From Rhizobium sp. 16-449-1b (GTDB taxonomy: Bacteria; Pseudomonadota; Alphaproteobacteria; Rhizobiales; Rhizobiaceae), in assembly GCF_017741935.1 (NCBI RefSeq), contig NZ_JAGHMH010000005.1, positions 62,001-126,000 on the forward strand: 64,000 nucleotides of DNA. Reading direction: 5' to 3'. This document shows positions 1 to 8,457 of this stretch, in pieces. Numbering within the stretch: the stretch's first letter is position 1; every line of letters begins with the position of its first letter. A program made the translations under genes and the position numbers. Below the pieces are notes generated by a model. That model had not been told where the DNA came from. It worked only from the letters and a program-made list of their open reading frames with translations, and ran no database searches.

Positions 1-853
1 ACTTGTCGGCGAGCCAGGAACCGACGACATTGCCGGCATTCATGCCGACGCCGAACAGCACCATCATCACAGCGACCATACCGGGCTGCAGCATGGCGAC
101 ATCAGTGGTGGTGTCGGCGATATAGCTGAACATCGCGAACATGCCGCCGTAGCCGACGGCCGCAATCGCAAGCGTGAGCAGCACCTGCGGGCGCTTGAAG
201 GCGCCGAGTTCGCGCATGAAGCTCGCGCCTTCGGACACCTCATCGCGCGGCACGTAGTACCAGATCAGCGCCATGGTCACGAGGCCGATCGCGCCGACAG
301 CGGTGAACGCGACGCGCCAGTCGAGTGACTGGCCAAAGAAGGTGGCGAGCGGCGTGCCGAGCAGCGTCGCGATCGTCAGGCCCAGCATGACGCGGCCGAC
401 GGCGCGGGCACGCTTATGCACAGGCACCATCGATGCGGCGACGATCGCAGCCACGCCGAAATAGGCGCCGTGAGGCAGGCCGGTGATGAAGCGCAGCACT
501 GTGAAGCTCTCGAACGAGGGAGCCATGGCGCTCAGAATATTGCCGATGGCGAAAATCCCCATAAGCAGCAAGAGCAGCGAGCGGCGGGCCATCTTGGCGG
601 CCAGCACGGCAATCACGGGAGCGCCGATGACAACGCCGAGTGCGTAGGCGCTGATGACATAACCAGCCTGCGGGATGGTCACGGAAAACGTGCCGGCGAC
701 ATTGGGAAGCAGGCCCATGATCGCGAACTCGCCGGTGCCGATCCCGAAGCCGCCACAGGCCAGCGCCAGCTGCACGAGCGCGACCGCCATGGGCGAGGGC
801 GCCTCGGAGACGGGGATGTCGGCGATGGAATCGTTTACGGCGACCTGGCTCAA
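1..853 (-). CDS. MFS efflux transporter, DHA1/AraJ-like (3' end outside window)
   Basis: The visible 284 codons encode the N-terminal part of a major facilitator; the stop lies left of position 1. After a soluble stretch of about 20 residues comes a first helix ending in GTGEFAIMGLLP, a pattern typical of the AraJ/YdhP group of drug or sugar exporters in the inner membrane. Several further hydrophobic helices follow. I chose the TTG start at 853 because AAGGAG lies 7 bases upstream, whereas the in-frame ATG at 790 has no such site. The substrate cannot be read from the sequence. Confidence 0.85.
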   Translation of the reverse strand, partial: MSQVAVNDSIADIPVSEAPSPMAVALVQLALACGGFGIGTGEFAIMGLLPNVAGTFSVTIPQAGYVISAYALGVVIGAPVIAVLAAKMARRSLLLLLMGIFAIGNILSAMAPSFESFTVLRFITGLPHGAYFGVAAIVAASMVPVHKRARAVGRVMLGLTIATLLGTPLATFFGQSLDWRVAFTAVGAIGLVTMALIWYYVPRDEVSEGASFMRELGAFKRPQVLLTLAIAAVGYGGMFAMFSYIADTTTDVAMLQPGMVAVMMVLFGVGMNAGNVVGSWLADK

Positions 854-1134
854 GCGCGAGCTCCTTCGGCATGCAATGGCTTGGAACAGTCGCGCAATGA
901 AGGGTCACTGCCGGACGGACAAGCGGAAAATGAGGGAGATGGAGCGCCTGCTCCAACACGGTATTAATTTACGATTTGTCGGGAGGCGTCATGTGCGTTT
1001 TATGCAGCGCAGCATCCCGCCTGGCGCATACGTAGGCGGCGTGCCGGCTGAACGCGCGCGTAACGGCGTCATTTGACATGCCATCTGCTTGAAATTGCAC
1101 GGTGAGCAACCATGTCTAAGCAGCGCGTCAGCCG

Positions 1135-2097
1135 ATGAATAACGGGAACTCGATGAAGCTTATAGGTTTTTTCAACCGCGATGGCGGCACCTTTCGCACG
1201 ACCGACATGGAGGTGTACGAGAAGCATGCGGAACGGGTGTTCCGCGAAGCCGGCCATGATTTCGAGGCGGTGGTCTTTCCGGGCAAGGAGATTGTTCCTG
1301 CCATGGAGCGGGCCGCGCGGCGTGACGATATCGACGGCATCGTTGCCGGCGGCGGCGACGGCACCATCTCGGCCGCATCGTCCATCGCCTGGAAGAATGG
1401 TGTGGCGCTTGGTGTGATCCCCGCCGGAACGATGAACCTGTTTGCGCGGTCGCTGCGCATTCCGCTCGATATCTGGCAGGCGCTGGATGTTCTGGCGTCG
1501 GGCGAGGTCGATCATGTCGATATCGCCAGCGCCAACGACCGCCCCTTCATCCACCAGTTCTCGGCTGGCCTGCATGCGCGCATGGTCCGCTATCGCAATT
1601 CCTACAGCTATCGGTCCCGGCTGGGGAAAATGCGCGCCAGCACCCGCGCGGCCTTCGGCGTCGTGCTCAATCCGCCGGAATTCGAGGTCGAGTTCGAGGC
1701 TATAGGCATCAAGGAACGCCGCAAGGTGTCGGCCGTGTCCGTATCGAACAACCCCTTCGGCGAGAATGCGCTGCTTTACGCTGATACGCTGACATCAGGC
1801 GAACTCGGCTTTTACACCGCCAAGCCCTTGAAACCATGGGGCGTGGCGCGGCTTGCCATCGATCTCCTGCGCGGGAAGGTGAGGGAGAATGCCGACGTGA
1901 TGATCATGCACCCGGCCGAAGTGCATCTGCACTTCCCGAAAGTGCACTCCAAGGCCAATTGCGTCATGGACGGCGAACTCCTGCCGCTCGCCCGCGACGT
2001 GGCGCTGAAGCTGCACCCCGGCGAACTCAAGGTTCTCGTCCGACAGGGGCTTGCCGCCCAGGTCGATGAGGCCGAACGCCGCGAACCGACGTCCTAA
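1135..2097 (+). CDS. Diacylglycerol/lipid kinase family protein
   Basis: A 320-residue protein of the diacylglycerol-kinase catalytic family (DAGK_cat, like YegS and sphingosine kinases). The nucleotide-binding motif GGGDGT is at residues 72-77. It is followed by PAGTMNLFARSL at 96-107, a variant of the usual P-x-GTxNDFAR block. The C-terminal beta-sandwich ends with a CVMDGE-type strand. Such enzymes phosphorylate membrane lipids with ATP; the lipid used here is unknown. An alternative start is the ATG at 1153, just before MKLIGFFN, and neither start has a strong ribosome site. The stop overlaps the end of the convergent glutamine-synthetase-like gene by 4 bases. Confidence 0.85.
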   Translation: MNNGNSMKLIGFFNRDGGTFRTTDMEVYEKHAERVFREAGHDFEAVVFPGKEIVPAMERAARRDDIDGIVAGGGDGTISAASSIAWKNGVALGVIPAGTMNLFARSLRIPLDIWQALDVLASGEVDHVDIASANDRPFIHQFSAGLHARMVRYRNSYSYRSRLGKMRASTRAAFGVVLNPPEFEVEFEAIGIKERRKVSAVSVSNNPFGENALLYADTLTSGELGFYTAKPLKPWGVARLAIDLLRGKVRENADVMIMHPAEVHLHFPKVHSKANCVMDGELLPLARDVALKLHPGELKVLVRQGLAAQVDEAERREPTS

Positions 2098-3446
2098 AGC
2101 CGCGGCAGATAGGTGCGGTAGTCGAAGTCGGAAACGGTGCGGAGGTGCGTGATCGCCTCTTTCCGCTTCGTGTCACCGTAGAGCCTCTGGTAGGCCTCGC
2201 CGAAGATATCCGCGATAAACGGTGACGCCCTGAACGTCTCGACCGCCGTCAGGAAGTCATGCGTCAGCTTCGTCGTATTCTCGGGTATGTGCGACGGCGT
2301 CGTCTCCTCGCCGGGGTCGAGCTCATCGTCGAGCCCGAGCAGCATGCCGCCTAAAATGGCCGCGAGCAGCAGATAGGGATTGGCATCGGCACCGGCGACG
2401 CGGTGCTCGATGCGGGCCGCCGGGCCATTCTTGTCGGGAATGCGGATGGCAGTGCCGCGATGCCCGTAGCCCCAGGTGAGATCCACAGGCGCGAAGGAAC
2501 CCGGCTGGAAGCGGCGGTAGGAGTTGGCGAAAGGCGCGAACACCAGCTGCGCGTCGCGCATGCTCTGCAGCATCCCGGCGCAGACCGATTTCAGCTTCGT
2601 TGCCTCGCCACCCCCAGCGTCGAGGATATTGCGTCCATCGCGGTCGATGATGCTCGCATGCACATGCAGGCCGGAGCCGGCGTGATCCGAATAGGGCTTG
2701 GCCATGCAGGTGGACTTCAGCCGGTGCTTGCGCGCCGCCTGTTCCACGATCCGCTTCAGGTAGATGCAGTCGTCGGCCGCCGCCAGCGCGTCGGCACGGT
2801 GCAAAAGGTTGATCTCGAACTGGCCGGGGCCGAACTCCGCCGTCGTCGCATCTGCCGGCAGCGCTTGCGCCTTCGCATAGGCGCGCACCGTCTGCAGGTA
2901 ATCGTCGAGCGCATCGACGGCGCTCATGTCGTAAAGCTGAAAGCCGTTCGGGTCGCCCTGGTAGGTCAGGTTTGCCGGCGGCATCGGCCGGCCGGTCTCG
3001 CGCCAGTCCGGCGCCACCACGTAGAATTCGAGCTCCGTGGCCACAACAGGCGTCAGGCCGCGCTCGGCATAGCGGTTCAGCACCGATTGCAGGATGGCGC
3101 GCGGGTCCATGAAGCTCGGCGTGCCGTCGAATTCATGCATGGTGGCGAGCACCTGGACCGAGCCCTCCGGCGCCCAAGGCATCGGCGCAAGACTGCGCCG
3201 GTCGGGAAGACAGTGTCCATCGGGATCGCCGACGGAGAGCGACAGCCCGGTGATATCGTCATTGTCGTCGCCCCAGATATCGAGCGACTGCGTGGAGGAG
3301 GGGAGGCGCACTTCGCCGGCCCACACCTTTTTCTGCGCTTCGAGCGGGATCTGCTTGCCGCGCAGGTCGCCATTCATGCCAACCAGCAGGATTTCGATGC
3401 GCGGATCGCCACCCGCAGCTTTGCCGTGCATGTTGTCGCTCGCCAT
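2094..3446 (-). CDS. Glutamine synthetase family protein (PuuA/GlnA3-like ligase)
   Basis: A 450-residue glutamine-synthetase-fold ligase. ELEF at 138-141, EFGPGQFE at 204-211, MAKP through GSGLHVHAS at 248-265 and NSYRRFQPGSFAP at 308-320 match the metal, ATP and ammonia/amine site blocks. It is not a typical nitrogen-assimilation GlnA; its length and motifs fit gamma-glutamyl-polyamine synthetases, which ligate glutamate to putrescine or related amines. The open frame extends to a TTG at 3476, but the ATG at 3446 with GAGGGG upstream is the better start. It is divergent from a class III aminotransferase 83 bases away, which supports amine or amino-acid catabolism. The exact substrate is inferred. 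Confidence 0.82.
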   Translation of the reverse strand: MASDNMHGKAAGGDPRIEILLVGMNGDLRGKQIPLEAQKKVWAGEVRLPSSTQSLDIWGDDNDDITGLSLSVGDPDGHCLPDRRSLAPMPWAPEGSVQVLATMHEFDGTPSFMDPRAILQSVLNRYAERGLTPVVATELEFYVVAPDWRETGRPMPPANLTYQGDPNGFQLYDMSAVDALDDYLQTVRAYAKAQALPADATTAEFGPGQFEINLLHRADALAAADDCIYLKRIVEQAARKHRLKSTCMAKPYSDHAGSGLHVHASIIDRDGRNILDAGGGEATKLKSVCAGMLQSMRDAQLVFAPFANSYRRFQPGSFAPVDLTWGYGHRGTAIRIPDKNGPAARIEHRVAGADANPYLLLAAILGGMLLGLDDELDPGEETTPSHIPENTTKLTHDFLTAVETFRASPFIADIFGEAYQRLYGDTKRKEAITHLRTVSDFDYRTYLPRL

Positions 3447-3529
3447 GATCTTGAAAATCCCCTCGGACAAGGTCAAGGTCGTAGCTCATTGGGAAGAGGC
3501 TTTCAATATCCGAGGGTGTTTAGCAAATC

Positions 3530-4897
3530 ATGTCTGATACTTACGCGCGCTCTAATCTCGCCGCCATCGATGCCGCTCATCATCTGCATCCGTTCTCCGA
3601 CATGAAGAAGCTGAATGCGGACGGCACCCGCATCATCCAGCGCGGCGAGGGCGTGCATGTGTGGGATAATCACGGCCGCAAATATCTCGATGGTTTTGCC
3701 GGCCTCTGGTGCGTCAATGTCGGCTATGGCCGCAACGAGATCACCGAGGCGGTGGCGCGTCAGATGAACGAGCTGCCCTATTACAACACCTTCTTCGGCA
3801 CCACGACCACGCCGACGACCTTGCTTGCCGAGAAGGTCACGGCTCACGCCGGCCCGCGTTTCAACCACGTCTTCTTCACGGGCTCGGGTTCAGAGGCCAA
3901 CGACACGTGGTTTCGCATGGCCCGCGTCTACTGGAGCGCGATTGGCCAGCCGTCGAAGAAGATCGTGATCTCCCGCAAGAACGGCTATCACGGCTCGACC
4001 GTCGCCGGCGCCAGCCTCGGCGGCATGAAATACATGCACGAGCAGGGCCACCTGCCGATCGAGGGGATCGTCCATATCGGACAACCCTATTGGTATGGCG
4101 AGGGCGGCGATCTCTCTCCGGCCGAGTTCGGCCTCAAGGTTGCGCGCGAGCTGGAAGCGAAGATCGACGAACTCGGCGAGGATAATGTCGCCGCCTTCGT
4201 GGCCGAGCCGGTGCAGGGGGCGGGCGGCGTGATCATCCCGCCGGAAACCTACTGGCCGGAGATTGCCCGCATCTGCAAGGCGCGCAACATCCTGCTCGTT
4301 GCCGATGAAGTGATCTGCGGCTTCGGCCGTCTCGGCGAATGGTTCGGTCACCAGTATTTCGGCGTCGAACCCGATCTGGCGCCGATCGCCAAGGGCCTGT
4401 CGTCGGGCTACCTGCCGATCGGCGGCGTGCTGGTCAGCGACCGCGTCGCCGATGTCCTGATCAACGAGGTCGGCGATTTCAACCACGGCTTCACTTACTC
4501 CGGCCACCCCGTCTGCGCCGCCGCCGCTTTGGAAAACCTCAGGATCATCGAGGATGAAAGGCTGGTCGAGCGCGTCCGCGACGATATCGGCCCTTACTTC
4601 GCCAAGGTATGGGGTGCGCTCGGCGAGCACGACCTCGTCGGTCAGACCCAGAGCATCGGCCTGATGGCAGCGCTGCAACTTGCCGCCGACAAGAAAACCC
4701 GCACCCGCTACGAGAAGCCCGATGCCGTCGGCACTCTGGTGCGCAATCACGCGCTCGCCCACGGCCTCATCCTGCGCGCCACCGGCGACCGCATGCTCGC
4801 ATCCCCGCCGCTCGTCATTAGCCATGAGGAGGTCGATGAGATGGGGCGCATCGCCAAGCTTGCGCTGGACGCGGCTTGGAAGGAGCTGAAAGCCTGA
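3530..4897 (+). CDS. Class III PLP-dependent aminotransferase (omega-amino acid/polyamine type)
   Basis: A 455-residue cytosolic fold-type I aminotransferase. GSGSEAND at 118-125 binds the PLP phosphate, NGYHGST at 151-157 stacks on the ring, and E226 and D259 are the conserved acidic residues. K288 in IAKGLSSGYLP forms the Schiff base. The family transfers terminal amino groups of omega-amino acids, beta-alanine or diamines to pyruvate or 2-oxoglutarate. Being divergent from a PuuA-like ligase it may be the transaminase of putrescine or GABA breakdown, but this is inference from context. The stop lies 7 bases from the convergent glycosyltransferase stop. Confidence 0.88.
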   Translation: MSDTYARSNLAAIDAAHHLHPFSDMKKLNADGTRIIQRGEGVHVWDNHGRKYLDGFAGLWCVNVGYGRNEITEAVARQMNELPYYNTFFGTTTTPTTLLAEKVTAHAGPRFNHVFFTGSGSEANDTWFRMARVYWSAIGQPSKKIVISRKNGYHGSTVAGASLGGMKYMHEQGHLPIEGIVHIGQPYWYGEGGDLSPAEFGLKVARELEAKIDELGEDNVAAFVAEPVQGAGGVIIPPETYWPEIARICKARNILLVADEVICGFGRLGEWFGHQYFGVEPDLAPIAKGLSSGYLPIGGVLVSDRVADVLINEVGDFNHGFTYSGHPVCAAAALENLRIIEDERLVERVRDDIGPYFAKVWGALGEHDLVGQTQSIGLMAALQLAADKKTRTRYEKPDAVGTLVRNHALAHGLILRATGDRMLASPPLVISHEEVDEMGRIAKLALDAAWKELKA

Positions 4898-4904
4898 CGA
4901 GGGC

Positions 4905-6407
4905 TTACTTCGGATAGATCCAGACGTAGCTGAACCCGACCTGATCCTCCGCCCGTCCCCGGTGGTAGGGGACGGAGGTGCTCTTTACGTCGACGGCGCT
5001 ATATTGCTCGCCGAGATTTTGGTTGATCCATTCGGCGAGCAGGGGCGGCAAAGCCTCTCCGCTGTCCTTGGTGATCCACACAAGCAGGATCGGCCGGTCA
5101 GCTGTCCACTCATAGGCGATCTTCATATTGTCGAAGAACCGCGACATCAGCGGCACATTCGGCCACTGCAGATGCAGGTTTCCGGCCGGCAGCCAGCTGT
5201 CGGTCACGATGAGACCCGGCGTCTTGCTCTCTTCAGCAGCAATGTGTTTGGCAAAGCCGCTATAGGGCACGTTGTAGGCCTCGTACCGACCAAACAGGGT
5301 GGGCAGGTTCGGCCTGGCGAGCAACGCCGCTGGGATGACGATCATCAGAACCAGCGGCACGACGATGAAGCGGCGGAAGTGACTATCAGAGCGATGGCCG
5401 GCGGCCTGCATCTTCAAGCAGAAATAGATCGGCATGAGGAACAGGAATGGCAACAGCCATCGGTCGCGCAGCGAGGTCATGCCGATCGTGACGACCAGAA
5501 CGAGCACCAGAAGCGCGATGGTGACGAACAGGGCCGTGAAGAACCGTGTCCATTCGGACGATGCGCGAACGCTTTTCCAGAACGTACGGCCGAAGACGAC
5601 CGCATAGACGAGGACCGTCGGCGCCATGATCACCAAGACAAGCCGCAGGAACTTGAATGGCCCCTGCACCAACTTCGCAAACGCCGTGTCTGGCGCTTCC
5701 TGTTTCATGATCCCGAGCGTGCGCCCTGACGCGATGTTGAGATTGTGGAGCAGCCAGAGCCCGTGCGGCAGAAAGATCAGCACGGCAAGCGCGATCGACA
5801 GCAGGAACCGTCGGTCCATGATCCGCGCGCGTCCCTGCGGATGCAGCCAGACGGCGGGGATAGTGGCCACGGCGACGAGCGTGAAATTGTACTTCGACAG
5901 CATCCCCAATCCAAGCGCCAGCCCCATGAAAGCATAGGAGCCGAGCGACGGCGCCTTCAGCGTCTTGATCACGCCATAGAGAAACAGGTTGATCGTCAGA
6001 AGCTGAATAACGGTGTGCGTGAGGTCGCGCTGCGCTTCCCAGAAGAGCTGTGGAATGGTCAGCAGCGAAAGCGTCGCGATGACAGCGTAGAGCTTGTCCT
6101 CGAGCACCTCGCGGGCAAGCTTGTAATAGGTCAGGTAGACGAGAAAGAGCACCAGGTTCTTGGTCGCGGACACTGTTGCCAGCGACAGACCGAAGAACCA
6201 GACGACGATCGATTGCAGCCAATTATAGAGCGGCGGCTGCGAATCGTAGCCGAGCGTCAACCACTGCGAGACGAAGGCCTGCTGCGACTCGTCAAATCTC
6301 AGGCCGTGCGGCTGCAGGAGACGAACAATAAACTGGATGCAGAAATACCCGGCGATCAGCCAGACGACGGCATCCGGCTTGCGCGCCAGGAGATTACGCA
6401 TTCTCAT
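4905..6407 (-). CDS. GT39/ArnT-like membrane glycosyltransferase
   Basis: A polytopic inner-membrane protein of 500 residues in the PMT_2/ArnT family. These enzymes move a sugar from a polyprenyl-phosphate carrier to lipid A, a glycan or a protein on the periplasmic face. The first periplasmic loop has the family signature: an acidic pair in RFDESQQAF, followed by a PPLYNWLQ segment. About ten hydrophobic helices follow and then a soluble periplasmic tail. I set the start at the ATG at 6407, overlapping the end of the upstream GT2 gene by 14 bases; the longer frame to 6455 would overlap much more. The pair resembles ArnC plus ArnT and is probably translationally coupled. Confidence 0.85.
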   Translation of the reverse strand: MRMRNLLARKPDAVVWLIAGYFCIQFIVRLLQPHGLRFDESQQAFVSQWLTLGYDSQPPLYNWLQSIVVWFFGLSLATVSATKNLVLFLVYLTYYKLAREVLEDKLYAVIATLSLLTIPQLFWEAQRDLTHTVIQLLTINLFLYGVIKTLKAPSLGSYAFMGLALGLGMLSKYNFTLVAVATIPAVWLHPQGRARIMDRRFLLSIALAVLIFLPHGLWLLHNLNIASGRTLGIMKQEAPDTAFAKLVQGPFKFLRLVLVIMAPTVLVYAVVFGRTFWKSVRASSEWTRFFTALFVTIALLVLVLVVTIGMTSLRDRWLLPFLFLMPIYFCLKMQAAGHRSDSHFRRFIVVPLVLMIVIPAALLARPNLPTLFGRYEAYNVPYSGFAKHIAAEESKTPGLIVTDSWLPAGNLHLQWPNVPLMSRFFDNMKIAYEWTADRPILLVWITKDSGEALPPLLAEWINQNLGEQYSAVDVKSTSVPYHRGRAEDQVGFSYVWIYPK

Positions 6408-7413
6408 TCCCGTCGAAGATCCGCTGGACGATATAGTTGGGCGAGACGTCGTCACGGTAGTAGGTGCGCGCGATCATTTCGGCCAGGATCCCGGTCGTGA
6501 TCATCTGTACCGACGACAGAAGAAGGACGACGCCGACCATCAGCATCGGCCGGGCTCCGATATCGTTGCCCATGATGAACTTGTCGAAGAACAGATAGAT
6601 CAGGATCAGCGCCGACAAGGCGCCGAGCCCGAGACCCAGCGAGCCGAAGAAATGGCCCGGGCGCGCCTTGTAGCGCATGAAGAACATCACCGAGAGCAGA
6701 TCGAGGATAACCCGGAACGTGCGCGAGATGCCGTATTTCGATTGGCCGTGCGCGCGGGCATGATGAGTGACCACCATTTCGCCGATGCGCGAGCTTGGAA
6801 CGACGCCCGCGACCCAGGCCGGAATGAAGCGGTGCATCTCGCCCATCAGCTTCACCTGCTTGATGACCGAGGTGCGGTAGATTTTGAGGCTGCAGCCATA
6901 GTCGTGCAGCTTGACGCCGGTGATGCGGCCGATGAGGTAATTCGCGCACCAGGAAGGGATCTTGCGCAGCAAAAGCCCGTCCTGACGGTTCTTGCGCCAG
7001 CCGACGAGCAGGTCGAGTTCGCGACGCTCGAGTTCGGCGACCATGTGCGGGATATCGTTCGGATCGTTCTGCAGGTCGCCGTCCATGGTGGCGATCAGGC
7101 GGCCGGTGGCCGCGTCGATGCCGGCCTGCATGGCGGCGGTCTGGCCGAAATTGCGCTGCAGCGCCACGATACGAAGCGACAGGCCGTCACGGCCGATATG
7201 CTTGCGGGCATTGACCAGCGTGGCGTCGGTGCTGCCATCGTCGACCAGGATGAGCTCCCAGCGGTTGGGGTAGCGGGTCATCGCCGAGCAGATGCGATCG
7301 ACCAGCGGGCCTACGCTTTCTTCTTCGTTGAAGACAGGGACGACCAGCGATAGTTCGACGGGAGCAGCGGCGTCGGTCGCGCCTGAAAGTGTTTCTGCCG
7401 TTGTCTGCAACAC
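6394..7413 (-). CDS. GT2 glycosyltransferase, DPM1/ArnC-like
   Basis: A 339-residue family 2 glycosyltransferase. VVPVFNEEES at 24-33, LVDDGSTD at 56-63 and the DxD region MDGDLQND at 110-117 form the nucleotide-sugar and metal site. DYGCSLKIYR and KYGISRTF (226-233) are typical of polyprenyl-phosphate sugar synthases. Two C-terminal transmembrane helices end the protein. It should load a sugar onto undecaprenyl phosphate on the cytoplasmic side for the downstream GT39 enzyme. The GTG start at 7413 is fixed by AGGAG 6 bases upstream. The UPF0104 gene diverges from it and may supply a related membrane step. Confidence 0.9.
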   Translation of the reverse strand: MLQTTAETLSGATDAAAPVELSLVVPVFNEEESVGPLVDRICSAMTRYPNRWELILVDDGSTDATLVNARKHIGRDGLSLRIVALQRNFGQTAAMQAGIDAATGRLIATMDGDLQNDPNDIPHMVAELERRELDLLVGWRKNRQDGLLLRKIPSWCANYLIGRITGVKLHDYGCSLKIYRTSVIKQVKLMGEMHRFIPAWVAGVVPSSRIGEMVVTHHARAHGQSKYGISRTFRVILDLLSVMFFMRYKARPGHFFGSLGLGLGALSALILIYLFFDKFIMGNDIGARPMLMVGVVLLLSSVQMITTGILAEMIARTYYRDDVSPNYIVQRIFDGNENA

Positions 7414-7479
7414 GTATTTCTCCTAAAACGCCGCCCAGTGGTGCCGCTCTTCTGTCGGCCGAAGGCAGGAAGCTAGTAC

Positions 7480-8442
7480 ATGAAGTCTCCGGTGGTTGCC
7501 AGCCGACAATCCTGGTTCGCACGCAATCGAATGCTGCTGTTCACAGTCATAATTGTCATAGTCTATGCCGCCTTCATCGAGTGGTTCTGGGGCTGGTCGA
7601 CCATTCTGCGGCAATGGGCCGAAGTCGGCGCCTTGACGATCATCGCAGCCCTGGCGCTTCTGACCAGTACCTATTTTCTGCGCACCTGGCGCATCTACGA
7701 TTACTTCCCGCAGGAAACGCGCGGCCGTTTCCCGGCGCTCTTTCGCGTCACCCAAGTCCATAACCTCTTGAACATCATGCTGCCGTTTCGAACCGGTGAA
7801 ACCAGCTTCCCGCTCTTGATGCGCACTGAATTCGGCATTCCGCTGGCGCGCGGAACGGCGGCGCTGCTCGTCATGCGTCTTCTCGATCTTCATGCGCTCT
7901 TCGCGGCCGCCGGCATCGGCTTTGCCATCGCGTCGTCGCACAAGCTGGTCGCGTGGCTCCTCTGGACCGCATTCCTGCTGCTGCCGGTCGCGGCATTCGC
8001 GGCGCGCAAGCCGCTCGTCCGGCTTGCCGCGAAGCTCCTGCCTGCGAAACTGCAGCACTTCGTCGCCGAGATCGAAAACGGCCTGCCGGCAAATGCTTCG
8101 GCCTTTGCACGCGCCTGGGGGATGACGGTCATCAACTGGTTGGTGAAGGTGCTGGTGCTCGCCTGGGCGCTGCGGCTGATGGGCGTGGTGCCGGCCGCCG
8201 CAAGCTTTGGCGGCGCGCTTGGCGGTGAGTTGTCGTCGGTGCTGCCGATGCATGCCCCAGGCGGCGTCGGCACCTATCCGGCGGGCATCACGGCAGGCGC
8301 TGTTGCCTTCGGGGCATCGAGCAATGCCGCGGATATCGCGGCACTCGCCCGGGCAAGCATCAATGCCCATCTGCTGATCATCGTTTCCGCACTCACGGGA
8401 ACGGCAATCTCCTTGCCGTTCGGTCGACGTCGCGCTTCGTGA
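7480..8442 (+). CDS. UPF0104 / lysylphosphatidylglycerol synthase transmembrane-domain protein
   Basis: A 320-residue polytopic membrane protein matching the YbhN/UPF0104 family, which corresponds to the flippase-like membrane half of MprF without the aminoacyl-transferase domain. About eight hydrophobic segments are visible, with a conserved HAPGGVGTYP segment near residues 258-267 in the second half. AGGA lies about 10 bases before the ATG. It is divergent from ArnC/ArnT-like genes with only 66 bases between starts, so a role in moving lipid or polyprenyl-linked substrates for surface glycosylation is plausible but inferred. Confidence 0.82.
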   Translation: MKSPVVASRQSWFARNRMLLFTVIIVIVYAAFIEWFWGWSTILRQWAEVGALTIIAALALLTSTYFLRTWRIYDYFPQETRGRFPALFRVTQVHNLLNIMLPFRTGETSFPLLMRTEFGIPLARGTAALLVMRLLDLHALFAAAGIGFAIASSHKLVAWLLWTAFLLLPVAAFAARKPLVRLAAKLLPAKLQHFVAEIENGLPANASAFARAWGMTVINWLVKVLVLAWALRLMGVVPAAASFGGALGGELSSVLPMHAPGGVGTYPAGITAGAVAFGASSNAADIAALARASINAHLLIIVSALTGTAISLPFGRRRAS

Positions 8443-8457
8443 GGCAAGCGAGGTGGC

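Noticed and set aside
2403..3605. 400-codon open frame opposite the glutamine-synthetase-like gene
   Set aside because: Runs across the divergent promoter into the aminotransferase; no family resemblance.
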